NCBI RefSeq assembly: GCF_035920445.1
Contig: NZ_CP109162.1
Location: 868,001-932,000 of the forward strand
DNA: 64,000 nucleotides
Reading direction: 5' to 3'
Source of the DNA: Nocardia sp. NBC_01730
Lineage (GTDB): Bacteria > Actinomycetota > Actinomycetes > Mycobacteriales > Mycobacteriaceae
This document shows positions 9,193 through 16,740 of the stretch, piece after piece (within the stretch, counting starts at the first letter, position 1; each line of letters begins with the position of its first letter). A program made the translations under genes and the position numbers. The notes under the pieces were generated by a model. That model saw only the letters and a list, made by a program, of their open reading frames with translations, was not told the DNA's origin and did no database searches.

Positions 9193-10008
9193 TCAGCCGG
9201 TCATCCGGTTGAGTTTGCGGATGCTCTTGTCGAAGGCCCGGGCGGGGACGATGCGGCGTAGCGCGGCGACGCGTCCAGCGGTCGAGCCGGCGGTGTACCG
9301 CAACTTCGGCGTCGGGTCGGTGGCCGCCGCGGCGATCACCTTGGCGACGACGGCGGGATCGTCGCCGCCCCGCATCGACTCCGCCATGACCTCGTCGAAG
9401 ACGCGCCGGCGCCCCGTGTAGACCGGCAGCGGGGTGTCCGCTTGCACCATGTTGGCGTCGAACGGAGTGTTGACGGGGCCGGGCTGGACGCGCAGGACCC
9501 GGACGCCGTATTCGCGGACCTCGTGGTCCAGGGACTCGGAATAACCCTCGACCGCGTGCTTGGACGCGACATAGATGGCCATGAACGGGTTGGGAACGAA
9601 CCCGGCCACCGATGAGACGTTGATGATGCGTCCGCTGCTCCGGGCTCGCATATGCGGCAGGACAGCCTTCGTCATGCGCATGAGGCCGAAGACGTTGACA
9701 TCGAAGACGCGCTGCGCCTGGGCGGCGGAGATTTCCTCGGCGGCGCCATTGGCGCCGACGCCGGCGTTGTTGACCAGAACATCGAGGCGCCCGAAGCGTG
9801 CGATGACCCGCCCGACCACGTTGGTGACCGACTCGTCGCTGGTCACGTCGAGGTCCAGGAACGTCACGCCGTTTCCGGAGGCGCCTCGCGAAGTGTTGCG
9901 GCTCGTCCCGATCACTCGGAAGCCCGCGTCCGAGAGGGCAAGCGTGGCTGCCTTGCCGATGCCGGAGGACGCGCCCGTCACGAGCGCTACCGGCGGAGTT
10001 GCTGTCAT
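9193..10008 (-). CDS. Short-chain dehydrogenase/reductase (SDR)
   Basis: A 271-residue classical SDR. It has the cofactor loop TGASSGIG near residue 13, NNAGVG near residue 82, the catalytic Ser in NVSSVAGF, and Tyr/Lys in YVASKHAVEGYSESL. The TSRN segment after the second strand suggests NADP preference. Two tandem ATGs exist; the second (10008) has GGGAGGT five bases upstream and is chosen, while the first would be too close to the ribosome site. First gene of a probable two-gene operon with the MDR reductase. It is divergent from the TetR gene at 10158, with the palindrome ATTATGATCATAAT only ~20 bases upstream, so TetR repression is likely. The substrate is unknown. Confidence 0.92.
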   Translation of the reverse strand: MTATPPVALVTGASSGIGKAATLALSDAGFRVIGTSRNTSRGASGNGVTFLDLDVTSDESVTNVVGRVIARFGRLDVLVNNAGVGANGAAEEISAAQAQRVFDVNVFGLMRMTKAVLPHMRARSSGRIINVSSVAGFVPNPFMAIYVASKHAVEGYSESLDHEVREYGVRVLRVQPGPVNTPFDANMVQADTPLPVYTGRRRVFDEVMAESMRGGDDPAVVAKVIAAAATDPTPKLRYTAGSTAGRVAALRRIVPARAFDKSIRKLNRMTG

Positions 10009-10029
10009 CATGACCTCCCAGTCTTTTGA

Positions 10030-10043
10030 ATTATGATCATAAT
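10030..10043. promoter_or_regulatory. Probable TetR operator, perfect palindrome
   Basis: ATTATGATCATAAT is a perfect 14-bp palindrome in the SDR/TetR intergenic region, 22 bases from the SDR start. Its arms recur at 10088-10101 and at 4443-4456 near the paralogous TetR. The position over the SDR promoter region fits repression of the SDR-MDR operon. Confidence 0.7.
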
Positions 10044-10087
10044 ATCACAGGAGAGGATGCGGGTCGGGAGGGCTCGGCGAGCTTGGG

Positions 10088-10101
10088 ATTATGATCGTAC
10101 T
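10088..10101. promoter_or_regulatory. Second TetR operator copy (degenerate)
   Basis: ATTATGATCGTACT matches the perfect palindrome at 10030-10043 at 12 of 14 positions. A further inverted repeat, GTACTA...TAGTAC, occupies 10097-10113. It lies nearer the TetR start and fits autoregulation. Confidence 0.5.
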
Positions 10102-10157
10102 AGCATGTAGTACGGGATAGGGTTCGCAGGCCCTCCCGGCCGGTGAAGGAGCGCATG

Positions 10158-10742
10158 GTGCGGTACGGGAAAGAACACAAGCTGGCGACGCGCCGGCGGA
10201 TCATCGAGACGGCGGGCCGCCGGCTGAAGCGTGACGGCATCGACGGCTCCGGGCTAGCCACGCTCATGGCGGACGCGGGGCTGACCAACGGTGCCTTCTA
10301 TGCCCACTTCGCCTCCAAGGAGGATCTGGTCGCCGCCGCGGTCTCCGGCCAGTTACGCGAACAGCGCGAGCGGCTCGCCGCCGTCGCGCCCGGCCGCGCC
10401 GGACTCGAGCAGATCGTGCGTACCTACCTGTCGCCCCAGCACCGCGACAACCCGGAGCAGGGCTGCCCGTCCGCCGCCCTGCTCGACGAGATCAGCCGGT
10501 GCACAGATCCGACCAAGAAGGCATACACCGACAGCGTGCTCGCGTTCGTCGACGACATCGCCACCCGACTTGCGCCGCACGACCCGCAGTCGGCGCGCAC
10601 GAAGACCCTCAGCGTCTACGGCCTGATGATCGGGACACTGCAACTCTCCCGCGCCATGGCCGACCGGCAACTCGCCGATGACATCCTGGAGCAAGGCATC
10701 CGCAACGCCCTGACCGTGTTGGACGCCACGCCACAGTGCTGA
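10158..10742 (+). CDS. TetR/AcrR-family regulator (paralogue 2)
   Basis: A 194-residue regulator closely similar to the one at 4514 over its whole length (shared ATRRRI, GAFYAHFASKEDLV, GCPSAALLDEI and LADRQLADDIL). The HTH is N-terminal, the ligand-binding domain C-terminal. The GTG at 10158 is chosen because AAGGAG lies six bases upstream, exactly the spacing seen in the paralogue, whose ATG aligns here; an ATG at 10155 is the alternative. It is divergent from the SDR-MDR operon with two operator-like palindromes between. The pair looks like a duplicated regulator-plus-reductase unit, and cross-binding of each other's operators is plausible. Confidence 0.9.
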   Translation: MRYGKEHKLATRRRIIETAGRRLKRDGIDGSGLATLMADAGLTNGAFYAHFASKEDLVAAAVSGQLREQRERLAAVAPGRAGLEQIVRTYLSPQHRDNPEQGCPSAALLDEISRCTDPTKKAYTDSVLAFVDDIATRLAPHDPQSARTKTLSVYGLMIGTLQLSRAMADRQLADDILEQGIRNALTVLDATPQC

Positions 10743-10779
10743 GACGCCGCATTACCAAACCGTGACACGCCTGCTGGTC

Positions 10780-10981
10780 GGCCGCTGGGCACCTTGCCTC
10801 GGGCGCCGCCCAAGCGGCGACACCGGATACTGTCCTCGAGCCCGCGCGCACGGCCGGGTGGCCGCCATCGGGCTCAACATCCTCAGCCACGGCGCGGCGG
10901 ACGCCTTCCGGCTCATGCTGGGTGAGGACTTCGTGCCGCTTCGGGTCGCCATGCAGCACCGCCGCATCGCAGCTCCGGCTA
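10780..10981 (+). pseudogene. AraC-family regulator, 5' fragment (left of IS630 element)
   Basis: The plus-strand frame reads IGLNILSHGAADAFRLMLGE, then DFVPLRVAMQHRRIAAPAK, up to the TA at 10980-10981. Joining this directly to the sequence after 12654 restores the continuous phrase RRIAAPAKYRDLFGCPVEFG, which is typical of the N-terminal ligand-binding domain of AraC regulators of the arabinose-binding group. The far N-terminus is not convincing, so the gene may already have been damaged. Confidence 0.6.
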
Positions 10982-11010
10982 AGTGGTCCTGGTCGTAGGT
11001 TTTCGGGGGT

Positions 11011-12201
11011 TCACGCGGCTGCTGGTTGTGCGGCAGGCTGGTGGTCGTAGCCGGTGTGCTGCTGGGAGTGCTCGTTCTGTGTGTGCCGCTCGATCCGGGC
11101 CAGTAGGTCGGCGAGGTCGGTCTGGGTGAACTTCCATTCGAAGGGCCGAGCGGTCTCGTTGTAACGACGCTCGAAGGCGATGAGCCGGTCTTCGACCGGG
11201 TCAAGGCTGGTGAAGTCGTTGGGAGAGACGACTTTTCGCTGCACGATGGAGAAGTAGATCTCGATCTGGTTCAACCAGGACGCGTGCACCGGGGTGTGGA
11301 CCATGACCGCGTTGGGGAACCGTGCGGCCAGCCGATCGCAGGCGGCTTTGCAGCGGTGTGACGAGCCGTTGTCGACCACCCAGAACACGCGTTTGGCCGA
11401 GGCGTACGGCTCGCTGGTCATGACTTTTTCCACGAGGGTCATGAACGGCACGATCCCGGTCTTGGCCGCGCAGTGGCCGAACACGCGGGCGCCGCCGACG
11501 TCGTAGGCGGCCAGGTAGGACAACGATCCACCCCGGTCGTATTCGTGGTTGACGCGCATCATGCGAGCGGTCCCCGGCGCCAGGGTGGGGTGGCATCGGC
11601 AGCGGGCCTGGATCGAGGTCTTCTCGTCGGAGGAGATCACGTATTCGTTATCGGCCAACGGCTGCCCGTCCCAGGTCCGCTGGTAGAGGTCCAACACCCG
11701 GGCGACTCTGAGCCCGAAGCCGGGGTCGCGGACGAAGATCCACGACCGGTGCTGCCAGGGCTTGAGCGCGGCGCCCGACAGGATCCGGTGCACGGTAGAG
11801 GCCGAAATAGCCTCGGCGATACCGGATTTGACCGCCTCGGCGGCCAGTTCGCTGCTGCTCCACCGCGACAACGGCACGCCCGTCTGGGCCGGCAACTGGC
11901 AGGCCAGCGCTGTGACCTCGGCGCGTTGGAGCGGGCTGAAACGCGGGGGCCGGCCCGAGCGGGGCCGGTCTTTGAGCCCGTCGAACCCGTGGTCTGCGTA
12001 TCGGCCACGCCAGGTGCGCACCGTGTCGAGATGGATCTGCCGCCGAAGAGCGATCTTGTTGGAGTAACCATGGGCGGCGTCCAGCACGATCCGGACACGG
12101 ACGACCAGCGCGAATCCAGCGGTGCGGGAGTAGGCCAGTTTCTCGAGCCTGCGCCGCTCGGAGGCAGTCAACACAATCTGGCGAGCACGAGCAACAGGCA
12201 C
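11011..12201 (-). CDS. IS630-family transposase
   Basis: A 396-residue transposase with an N-terminal double HTH (TASERRRLEKLAYSRTAGFA, then IHLDTVRTWRGRYADHG) and an arginine-rich linker KDRPRSGRPPRFSP. The C-terminal DDE domain has catalytic Asp in VISSDEKTSI, Asp in WVVDNGSSH and Glu in HASWLNQIEIYFS. All three are present and the frame is intact, so it may be active. The protein cuts the element ends and inserts at TA. Length is slightly above the usual ~350 residues. Nothing suggests programmed frameshifting. Confidence 0.93.
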   Translation of the reverse strand: MPVARARQIVLTASERRRLEKLAYSRTAGFALVVRVRIVLDAAHGYSNKIALRRQIHLDTVRTWRGRYADHGFDGLKDRPRSGRPPRFSPLQRAEVTALACQLPAQTGVPLSRWSSSELAAEAVKSGIAEAISASTVHRILSGAALKPWQHRSWIFVRDPGFGLRVARVLDLYQRTWDGQPLADNEYVISSDEKTSIQARCRCHPTLAPGTARMMRVNHEYDRGGSLSYLAAYDVGGARVFGHCAAKTGIVPFMTLVEKVMTSEPYASAKRVFWVVDNGSSHRCKAACDRLAARFPNAVMVHTPVHASWLNQIEIYFSIVQRKVVSPNDFTSLDPVEDRLIAFERRYNETARPFEWKFTQTDLADLLARIERHTQNEHSQQHTGYDHQPAAQPAAA

Positions 12202-12306
12202 GAAAACAGTGTATTTCCAACAACTTTCGAGGAATCAGTCGCCACGGCCGTGCCCGATCCCGTCACCGGAGCCGGATCGACACGCCGGAAGCGGCAAGAT
12301 GACCTC

Positions 12307-12648
12307 ATGCCCGCGATCCCGGACTCGACCAAGACCTCCCTGGCCCAACGGCTGCGCCAACACGCCGCCGAGCATTGGCCTCAGCTGAGCGGCCTGCACG
12401 TCCGATACCACGGCCAATTCGCCTACATCGAGGGCGAACTGGCCGACGGCCACCGACTGCCCCTCATCCGGCTCCGCTACGGCGGATCGGCCTCCACCTG
12501 GGGATTCGGCCTCTACCTCGCCAGCAGCGGCAAATACGAAAACCAGATCCTGCCCACCGGCTTCACCGCAGGCAGCCCCCAGGAAGCCCTCGACTGCGCC
12601 TGCGATCTCTACCTCGGACACCGACCCCCGAACGACTTACGGGCGTGA
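12307..12648 (+). CDS. Small IS-associated hypothetical protein
   Basis: A 113-residue protein: LAQRLRQHAAEHWPQLSGLH, then YHGQFAYIEGELADGHRLPL, then LRYGGSASTWGFGLYLASSG, ending with a CACDLYLG segment. I recall similar proteins beside actinobacterial insertion sequences; their function is unknown. It lies inside the IS630 ends, its stop four bases before the right end, and is transcribed away from the transposase. It is thus a passenger or accessory gene of the element. The ATG at 12307 begins the conserved part; no strong ribosome site is visible. Confidence 0.7.
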   Translation: MPAIPDSTKTSLAQRLRQHAAEHWPQLSGLHVRYHGQFAYIEGELADGHRLPLIRLRYGGSASTWGFGLYLASSGKYENQILPTGFTAGSPQEALDCACDLYLGHRPPNDLRA

Positions 12649-12654
12649 CCACTA

Positions 12655-13012
12655 AGTATCGGGACCTGTTCGGTTGTCCTGTCGAGTTCGGATGCGATCT
12701 GAACTCTGGGCATCTACCCCATCACGCACTGGCCCAGCAGATTCGCGGACGGGACGCCGAGGCGCTGGCATTGGCGGAGAACTACCTCGCCCGGATCGGG
12801 CCCGACATCGCGCTGGCCGATCACGTCCGGGGCATGACCCATCGACTGTTGGCGGTCAACCAAGCCAGCCTGGTCGCGGTCGCACGGGCGATGGCCCTGC
12901 ATCCGGGGGTGGTCCAGCGCAGGCTCGCCGAAGCGGGCACCTCGTTCGAGGCGATCCTCGATGATGTGCGGCGCACCATGGCCTGGCAACTCTCCGCGAC
13001 CGGGATGCAGGC
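12655..13012 (+). pseudogene. AraC-family regulator, middle fragment (right of IS630 element)
   Basis: Continues the frame broken at 10981: KYRDLFGCPVEFGCDLNSGH, then the first DNA-binding HTH helices VAVARAMALHPGVVQRRLAE and GTSFEAILDDVRRTMAWQL. After LSATGMQ, at about 13012, the second HTH is missing and the sequence changes to the end of a minus-strand oxidoreductase fragment. The regulator was therefore hit twice, by the IS630 insertion and by a deletion at its 3' end. Confidence 0.75.
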
Positions 13013-13014
13013 CG

Positions 13015-13295
13015 GTAGGTGGACAGCGGCCCCACCTGAGGGTCGACCTTCTGGGCCGTCGCCGCGTCAAATACCGCGTAGTCGCGCCAGCCGAAACGTG
13101 CACCACGTGGTCGCCGGGAGCGAAGCCCTCGGCGTTGGACGCCAGGACGCGGGCGACGGCGGGGCCGTCCATCGGCTCGCCCACCGCGTAGGGCTCGATA
13201 TAGGACTTCTTGGCGCTCATCCGGCCGCGCATGTAGGGGTCGACCGAGAGGTACTCGTTGGCGACCAGAATCTGCCCCGGTCCGGATTGAGACCT
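13015..13295 (-). pseudogene. NADP-dependent oxidoreductase (MDR, curcumin-reductase type), fragment
   Basis: The minus strand reads GQILVANEYLSVDPYMRGRM, then YIEPYAVGEPMDGPAVARV and EGFAPGDHVVHV. After a one-base frame change it continues FGWRDYAVFDAATAQKV and VGPLSTY. This is the N-terminal GroES-like domain of an MDR reductase of the YncB/curcumin reductase type. Both the start and the whole Rossmann domain are absent. It meets the truncated AraC gene tail to tail at about 13013, so a deletion removed both 3' ends. Confidence 0.75.
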
Positions 13296-13664
13296 GGACT
13301 ATTGGCCCGGCTGCGGAGGGTCTCGAACCTTCGCGTTGACCATTTCCTCGTAGGATTGGTGCAGGTCCAGGCCAGTCCGTACCGAGTTACACGGTTTCGG
13401 GATCGAGACGGCCGGTCCGCCTGTTCGACGTAGGGGTCCGGGCTGGTGAGGTCGCGTATTCAACCGTCGGGTTCTCGGCGGGGTCCATCCGTCGGCACCG
13501 TGCGAACGGATCTTCATCGACAGGGATTCTCGGGGACGACCCGCAAGAACCGTGCCGGGCTGGACAACGCACTCGCCGCGGTTGTACTCCGCCGCAGTGG
13601 GCTGTCACCGGGCGGCAAGTTGTGACCACAGTGGCGACAGCGCACCTCGCCTAGGATTCCGCAG
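13296..13664. other. Stretch without a recognisable gene
   Basis: About 370 bases with no protein-like frame on either strand. It lies between the MDR fragment and the small membrane protein and probably contains decayed sequence and the promoter of the latter. No promoter could be assigned. Confidence 0.5.
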
Positions 13665-13991
13665 ATGAATACGACTCTCGGACTCTGCCTGATGCTGGTG
13701 CCCGTCATCGTCATCATCGCATCGGCAGTAGCGTTTCGTTTTGCCGGTCCGGGCCGTAAGTCAGCGAGCACGTCAAACTCCGCCTCTCCACGTATGAGCC
13801 GGGCGCGGCTCGATGTCGCACGGTCGGTAGCCGCCGGGATGCTTGCCCCGCGCGAGGCTCCCGATGACGAGACACTGTCGAGCGTGCTGCCGCTGAAGGA
13901 CCAGCTCAAGCCCGCCCACGGCGTCAAACTTCTGCGCGACCGGACCGGCCTCGGCCTATCAGAAGCCAAGCGCCTCTTCGACCGGCTGTGA
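13665..13991 (+). CDS. Small membrane protein with ribosomal L7/L12 C-terminal-like tail
   Basis: A 108-residue protein. Residues ~4-27 form one hydrophobic segment (LGLCLMLVPVIVIIASAVAF), followed by a Ser/Arg-rich linker. The final segment, HGVKLLRDRTGLGLSEAKRL, strongly resembles the helix-turn of the L7/L12 C-terminal domain (GxKxVRxxTGLGLKEAK). Similar single-pass proteins with an L12-like tail occur in actinobacteria; their role is unknown, and a ribosome link should not be assumed. The ATG at 13665 is followed at once by the membrane segment. The ribosome site is weak. Confidence 0.72.
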   Translation: MNTTLGLCLMLVPVIVIIASAVAFRFAGPGRKSASTSNSASPRMSRARLDVARSVAAGMLAPREAPDDETLSSVLPLKDQLKPAHGVKLLRDRTGLGLSEAKRLFDRL

Positions 13992-14063
13992 CTCGCCTGG
14001 GGGCGATCCCTGCGCAGCAGACCGGGTCGCTGAGGACGCACTGGGGATCCGTACGATCTCGCC

Positions 14064-14452
14064 GTGAAGATCTGGACGGAGCGCCCTGCCGAGACCGACG
14101 TCGAAGCGGTCGTTAGCCGCTCCTTCAGCCTGCTCCGAGCTGGGAAGATCCCTGAGGCCGAACAACTCGTCGACCATGCGCCGGTCCGGCATGTGCTCAA
14201 GAGTCTGTGGTCCGGCTCGGTCGGTGCGAGCGCCGATGACGAGGCGAGTGGCCGCCTCGCTGCCGACGAGTGGGAACAAGACTTGTCTGGCTCGGCGAAC
14301 TCGATCTCGGGGACTTCAACTGGGGCCACACCGGCACCCACTTCTACGTCGAGGTCATCTACCGGGTCCAGATAATCGAGGTGGCATTGGGCTTTTGCGT
14401 CAAGCCTACCGACGTCGGCTGGGTCGTCGCGGGACCGTCCCCCCTCTGGTAG
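14064..14452 (+). pseudogene. Hypothetical protein gene with a frameshift near 14280
   Basis: The first frame reads MKIWTERPAETDVEAVVSRS up to AADEWEQD. The protein-like sequence then continues in another frame as LVWLGELDLGDFNWGHTGTH, then FYVEVIYRVQIIEVALGF, stopping at 14452. Together they make ~128 residues with one plausible domain. I do not recognise the family. One indel near 14275-14285 would rejoin the halves; a sequencing error is possible. Confidence 0.5.
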
Positions 14453-14627
14453 GGGGCCGGACTGGTGACCTGCGCGTTGCAGCGTCGGCAGATCGGGTCA
14501 CTGTCGACTAGTCCTTCTGGGGCGTATCCGCTGGTGGGGCGGTCTCGGTGATCGCTGTGTGACGCATAGCGGTGTAGTGGGCCCTGGTTTAACGACCAAA
14601 GAAAAACCGGAGACCACCGGAGACCTC

Positions 14628-15125
14628 GTGACCAGTGTAGTGGTGTCGGGGCGAGCGGATCTGGCCGACGCGCAGTGGGCGCGGTTGGAGTCGCTGGTGC
14701 CCGACCGAAGAAGGCGGGCCGCCCGCCGATGTGGACGAAGCGGCAGCTCATCGACGGGATCCGGTGGCGTACCCGGGTCGGTTCGCTGTGGCGGGACGTG
14801 CCACCTCAGTACGGGTCGTGGCAGGCGGTTTACGGGTTGTTCCGGCGCTGGCAGCGCGCGGGAGTGTGGGCGTTGATGCTGAAACTGTTGCAAGCCTTCG
14901 CCGACGCGGCCGGCCGCATCGCCTGGCAGGTGAGCGTGGATTCCACGATCATGCGGGCCCATCAGCACGCCGCTGGAGCCCGCCGTGCCGGTGACCAACA
15001 GTGCGAACCACCCAGCGCAGCGGGCAGCGAGGAGCCTGCCGATCACGCCCCTGGGCCGGCCCAGGGGCGGCTGGACGACCAAGTGCACCTGGCCTTGCGG
15101 GCAGGGACTCGAGCCACTGGCGATG
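14628..15125 (+). pseudogene. IS5-family transposase remnant, copy 1
   Basis: It starts VTSVVVSGRADLADAQWARL. After a frame change near 14697 it gives GRPPMWTKRQLIDGIRWRTR, WRDVPPQYGSWQAVYGLF and IAWQVSVDSTIMRAHQHAAG, which includes the first catalytic Asp. A third frame near 15040 gives GRPRGGWTTKCTW. The last two thirds of the DDE core are missing. The 5' flank (AACGACCAA, then GGAGACCTCGTGACC) matches the flank of the minus-strand copy at 18480-19040, so both derive from one IS type. Frames one and two could reflect the programmed frameshift of such elements, but the later break cannot. Confidence 0.75.
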
Positions 15126-15202
15126 CTGCGCACAGGACACATGGGTATCGGAGATGAGAATCAGCAGGGTGTAGGTGAATTGCGCCGGGCGAGCGGTGCG
15201 GA

Positions 15203-16624
15203 TCAGCTGACGGCGCTGACGGCGAGGACTTCGTCGGCCGCGCGCTCACCGGCCTGTACCGCACCGTTCATGAAGCCCATCCAGGCGTCGGCGGTTTCGA
15301 CGCCCGCCCAATGCACCCGGCCCACCGGTGTTTTCATCAATCGCCGTGCGGTGGTCAAGGCGCCGGTGGTGAGCCCACCTTCGCATCCATAGGTGAAAGG
15401 CTCCTCCGCCCAGTTCTTCTCCACGTACGCACGGGGTTCGAGTGCTCGGGGGCCGAACATATCGGCGAACGCCGCCAACACCACCCGGCGCCGGACTGCC
15501 GGATCCTCCTCTGCCTCATCGACTGTGACGTAGGTGGCCAGAATGCCTACTTCGCCACTCGGCGGCGAAACGTCGATCACCCCCGGGACCGCACCGAGAT
15601 CGGCCAGGGCTGAGCCGGACAGTCCTGCTTGCCGCCAGAATGGTTCGTCGTAGACGACATTGATCTTGCGGCCGTGCACGGGCTGCCAGGAATCGTGCAG
15701 CGCTGTGCGGTCGGCGGGCAACTCCGGATCGAAGCGCACGTTCCGCAGACCCGACGGCGTGACCGCCACGATCACATGCTCGGCCTGGAACTCGGTTTCG
15801 CCGCCGCGCACCACGACTCCCTCTGGCTGCCAGGTGATCTCGCGGACCGGGCAGGCGAGAATCACCCGATCGACGATCGATTCGGCCAGCGCGGTAGCCA
15901 ACGCCTGGGCGCCGCCGGTGAATCGGAAAATTCTCGCCTGCCCGGCCAGCAGTGATCCGACACCGCCCCAGGTATTGAGGAAGTGCAGGGCATACAGCAG
16001 CGAGGTCGAGGGCGGCAGATATCCGGCGAGGCTCGATTCGAACAGTCGCCGCGCTTGTCGTGATGCCACCTCGTCGGCCACCCAGCAACCTAGTGTGCGG
16101 TTGTCCAGTTCGGCGGCATGGGGGGCGGTCCACGGCGCGTGCGCCGGCACCGTCGCGGCCAGCTCATCCAACCGGTTGATCGCTCCGATTACCTCCAGCA
16201 GGGCCTCGGGTGGCATCGGAAGTTCCCGCAACCGCGCCGTGAGGGCGAGCGCCACCTGCAACAGCGGTTGCAGCGCGGGGTTTCCGAGCAGTTTCATACC
16301 GCGCAGCTTGCCGAACCGGAAGGCGTGGGCGGTGCCCTCGGAATAGAACAAGAACCGACCGTCGAATCTGGTCTCGAACAGTTCGACGTCGTGCGCCTCG
16401 GCCAATCGAATCACGTTTCGGTGCTGCGGATATATCAGAGTCGCCCCCTCGTCGACAGGTGCACCGCCCGCGTTCCTATTGCAGGTCCGCCCGCCGACCC
16501 GCGACTTGGCTTCCAGTACGGCGACGGTCCGCCCGCCGTCCACCAGCCGCCGCGCTGCGGCCAGGCCGGACAGCCCTGCGCCGACCACAACCACGTCGAC
16601 CCTGGGGTTCTTCCTCGGTGACAT
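15203..16624 (-). CDS. Flavin-containing amine oxidase
   Basis: A 473-residue FAD-dependent monoamine-oxidase-family enzyme. It has the dinucleotide-binding motif VVVGAGLSGLAAARRL near residue 12, GGRT in the GG-doublet region, central substrate-domain strands, and the C-terminal FAD-binding segment HWAGVETADAWMGFMNGAVQ. It would oxidise a primary or secondary amine to an imine, then aldehyde, with H2O2 release; the substrate is unknown. No signal peptide is seen. The ATG at 16624 is set by GGAGG seven bases upstream; the frame extends to 16642. It is divergent from a TetR gene with a 19-bp palindrome between, so it is probably repressed by that regulator and induced by its amine substrate. 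Confidence 0.92.
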   Translation of the reverse strand: MSPRKNPRVDVVVVGAGLSGLAAARRLVDGGRTVAVLEAKSRVGGRTCNRNAGGAPVDEGATLIYPQHRNVIRLAEAHDVELFETRFDGRFLFYSEGTAHAFRFGKLRGMKLLGNPALQPLLQVALALTARLRELPMPPEALLEVIGAINRLDELAATVPAHAPWTAPHAAELDNRTLGCWVADEVASRQARRLFESSLAGYLPPSTSLLYALHFLNTWGGVGSLLAGQARIFRFTGGAQALATALAESIVDRVILACPVREITWQPEGVVVRGGETEFQAEHVIVAVTPSGLRNVRFDPELPADRTALHDSWQPVHGRKINVVYDEPFWRQAGLSGSALADLGAVPGVIDVSPPSGEVGILATYVTVDEAEEDPAVRRRVVLAAFADMFGPRALEPRAYVEKNWAEEPFTYGCEGGLTTGALTTARRLMKTPVGRVHWAGVETADAWMGFMNGAVQAGERAADEVLAVSAVS

Positions 16625-16684
16625 CGCCTGCCTCCAGTGCAATCGGATTGCGATCTACGATTGAGCGCGTACGTGGTACGAATG

Positions 16685-16703
16685 ATCCGTACAATGTACG
16701 GAT
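16685..16703. promoter_or_regulatory. TetR operator between amine oxidase and its regulator
   Basis: ATCCGTACAATGTACGGAT is a 19-bp palindrome, perfect except for the unpaired central base, in the 116-base divergent intergenic region. A further half-site, CAATGTACG, lies at 16711-16719, and GTAC-rich sequence lies at 16668-16680. The pattern fits cooperative TetR-dimer binding covering both promoters. Confidence 0.75.
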
Positions 16704-16740
16704 AATCGTTCAATGTACGCCAAAGGCGTAGGATCGAGCA

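Larger units (their letters stand above)
10982..12652. mobile_element. Complete IS630-family insertion sequence with passenger gene
   Basis: A 1671-bp element bounded by the dinucleotide TA on both sides (10980-10981 and 12653-12654), the target duplication expected for IS630/Tc1 elements. The ends carry a short inverted repeat (GTGGTC near the left end, GACCAC at the right end). It holds a minus-strand transposase and, on the other strand, a 113-residue gene. Removal of the element plus one TA restores an uninterrupted AraC reading frame, which independently fixes the ends. Confidence 0.8.

Noticed and set aside
13296..13345. Possible tRNA: the minus strand contains a T-loop-like GGTTCGAGACC near 13316-13327.
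   Set aside because: No acceptor stem, anticodon arm or D-arm could be folded around it; only the box-B-like run is present.
12375..13433. A single 352-codon plus-strand gene covering the AraC fragment.
   Set aside because: Its first third is a shifted frame of the IS passenger gene and its last third is antisense to the MDR fragment; only the middle is AraC-like.
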